A stretch of 64,000 nucleotides of DNA, taken from assembly GCF_029689945.1 (NCBI RefSeq), contig NZ_CP121451.1:1-64000 (forward strand). Reading direction: 5' to 3'. Positions 63,501 through 64,000 of this stretch are shown here, in pieces. The position numbers and the translations under genes are program-made. The stretch is from Paenibacillus amylolyticus (GTDB lineage: Bacteria > Bacillota > Bacilli > Paenibacillales > Paenibacillaceae). The notes beneath the pieces were generated by a model. It made no database searches, was not told the origin of the DNA, and saw only the letters and a program-made list of their open reading frames with translations. How positions within the stretch are numbered: position 1 is the first letter of the stretch; each line of letters begins with the position of its first letter.

Positions 63501-64000
63501 ACGCTGATTAACCAGGACAAACCTTACCTGAGAATCTTTCAAAATATGCTGAATTCGTTCATCCGGATACTCGGGGTCAATCGGAATATAAGCGCACCCG
63601 GCTTTCATCACAGCCAGAATCGCAATAACCATCTCCATACTGTGGGTTGCAATAATGCCTACCAGTTCTCGCTGTTTTATTCCTTTGCTGATCAATGTCG
63701 TAGCCAAGTCGTTAGCTCTGGCATTCAATTGTTCATAGCTCATCTCCTTATCCCCCAGGATAAGTGCTGTATGTTGAGGGGTAGCCGCTGCCTGTGCTTC
63801 AAATAACTGAATGACCGTTTTGTCCCTTGGATAAGACGCCTCGGTATCATTAAACTCGGTTAACATCGATTGTTTATCCGCTTCGCTTACAATGCTGATC
63901 TGTTCAATGCTTAGCTCGGAATGTTCCAGTATAGCTTCCGTAACTGTAAGAAATTGATCGAGCAGCTTGTCCATGAACGTTTCACTGAACAACTGGGTCC
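60578..64000 (-). CDS. NRPS, (C)-A(Asn)-PCP-C, truncated by window edge (two frameshifts)
   Basis: The 5' part lies beyond 64000. Visible are the tail of a C domain, an A domain (YTSGSTGAPKG, FDLTITSIF, FNEYGPTET, YRTGD), a PCP with Ser in RGGDSLK and a C-terminal condensation domain with HHIIFDG. Pocket code D-L-T-K-I-G-E-V-G-K is one conservative change from the Asn code DLTKLGEVGK of tyrocidine synthetase. Two bases are missing within 20 bases, one G at 62604-62607 and one T at 62586-62590; with both restored the frame reads RIELGEVKAAFLKIKGVRD. The C-terminal C domain should link Asn to Gln on the next protein. Stop is 11 bases before the hydroxylase start. Confidence 0.92.

Overview
The window looks like Paenibacillus (Bacillales, Firmicutes) chromosome. 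Evidence is the 16S/23S/5S operon on the minus strand, AGGAGG-type ribosome sites throughout, small Bacillales-type proteins, an SLH-anchored surface protein and NRPS clusters of the kind common in that genus. Almost everything from 1 to 38 kb and from 49 kb to the right edge reads on the minus strand.

Layout: (1) 1-5.3 kb, an rRNA operon (5S cut by the window edge) with two well-formed promoters. (2) 5.5-8.6 kb, a complete agr-type peptide quorum-sensing locus, agrB-agrD-agrC-agrA. agrD is a 54-residue gene with a predicted Cys-Ser-Leu-Phe-Asn thiolactone ring. (3) 8.8-33.3 kb, a minus-strand operon of about 24.5 kb: ABC transporter, dissociated NRPS proteins, one free acyltransferase, two AT-less PKS modules (KS-DH-KR-ACP), a ketosynthase-like pseudo-enzyme, thioesterase, free A-PCP, an unknown membrane protein and an Sfp-type phosphopantetheinyl transferase. 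(4) 33.6-41.3 kb, accessory genes: YhgE/Pip-type ABC-2 protein, MarR, MFS/TetR, tiny proteins, an IS3-family element, a VOC protein and a methyltransferase. (5) 41.4-49.5 kb, a penicillin-binding protein, CBS protein, TPR/SUKH/GyrI-like genes and a CAP/Big2/SLH surface protein. (6) 49.6-64 kb, the downstream end of a second NRPS cluster, cut by the window edge: Asn-A-PCP-C, TauD-type hydroxylase, degenerate-C-Gln-A-PCP, C-A-PCP-TE, a diaminobutyrate-type aminotransferase and an MFS exporter.

The most interesting unit is regions 2 and 3 together. The promoter of agrBDCA and the promoter of the hybrid operon carry the same bipartite motif at identical spacing, CAGTTA-N18-TTATGACATG. The two GTT-type half sites are 21 bp apart, as expected for a LytTR/AgrA regulator. 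This suggests that an AIP-AgrC-AgrA circuit switches on both itself and a small hybrid nonribosomal peptide-polyketide pathway carrying its own PPTase and ABC exporter. I do not recognise the product.

Many genes are broken by single-base shifts. Almost every break is explained by one missing base in or next to a short homopolymer, so I read them as assembly or sequencing errors, not decay. Genes are given as reconstructed spans and each break is located in its entry. No tRNA, CRISPR array or prophage was seen.
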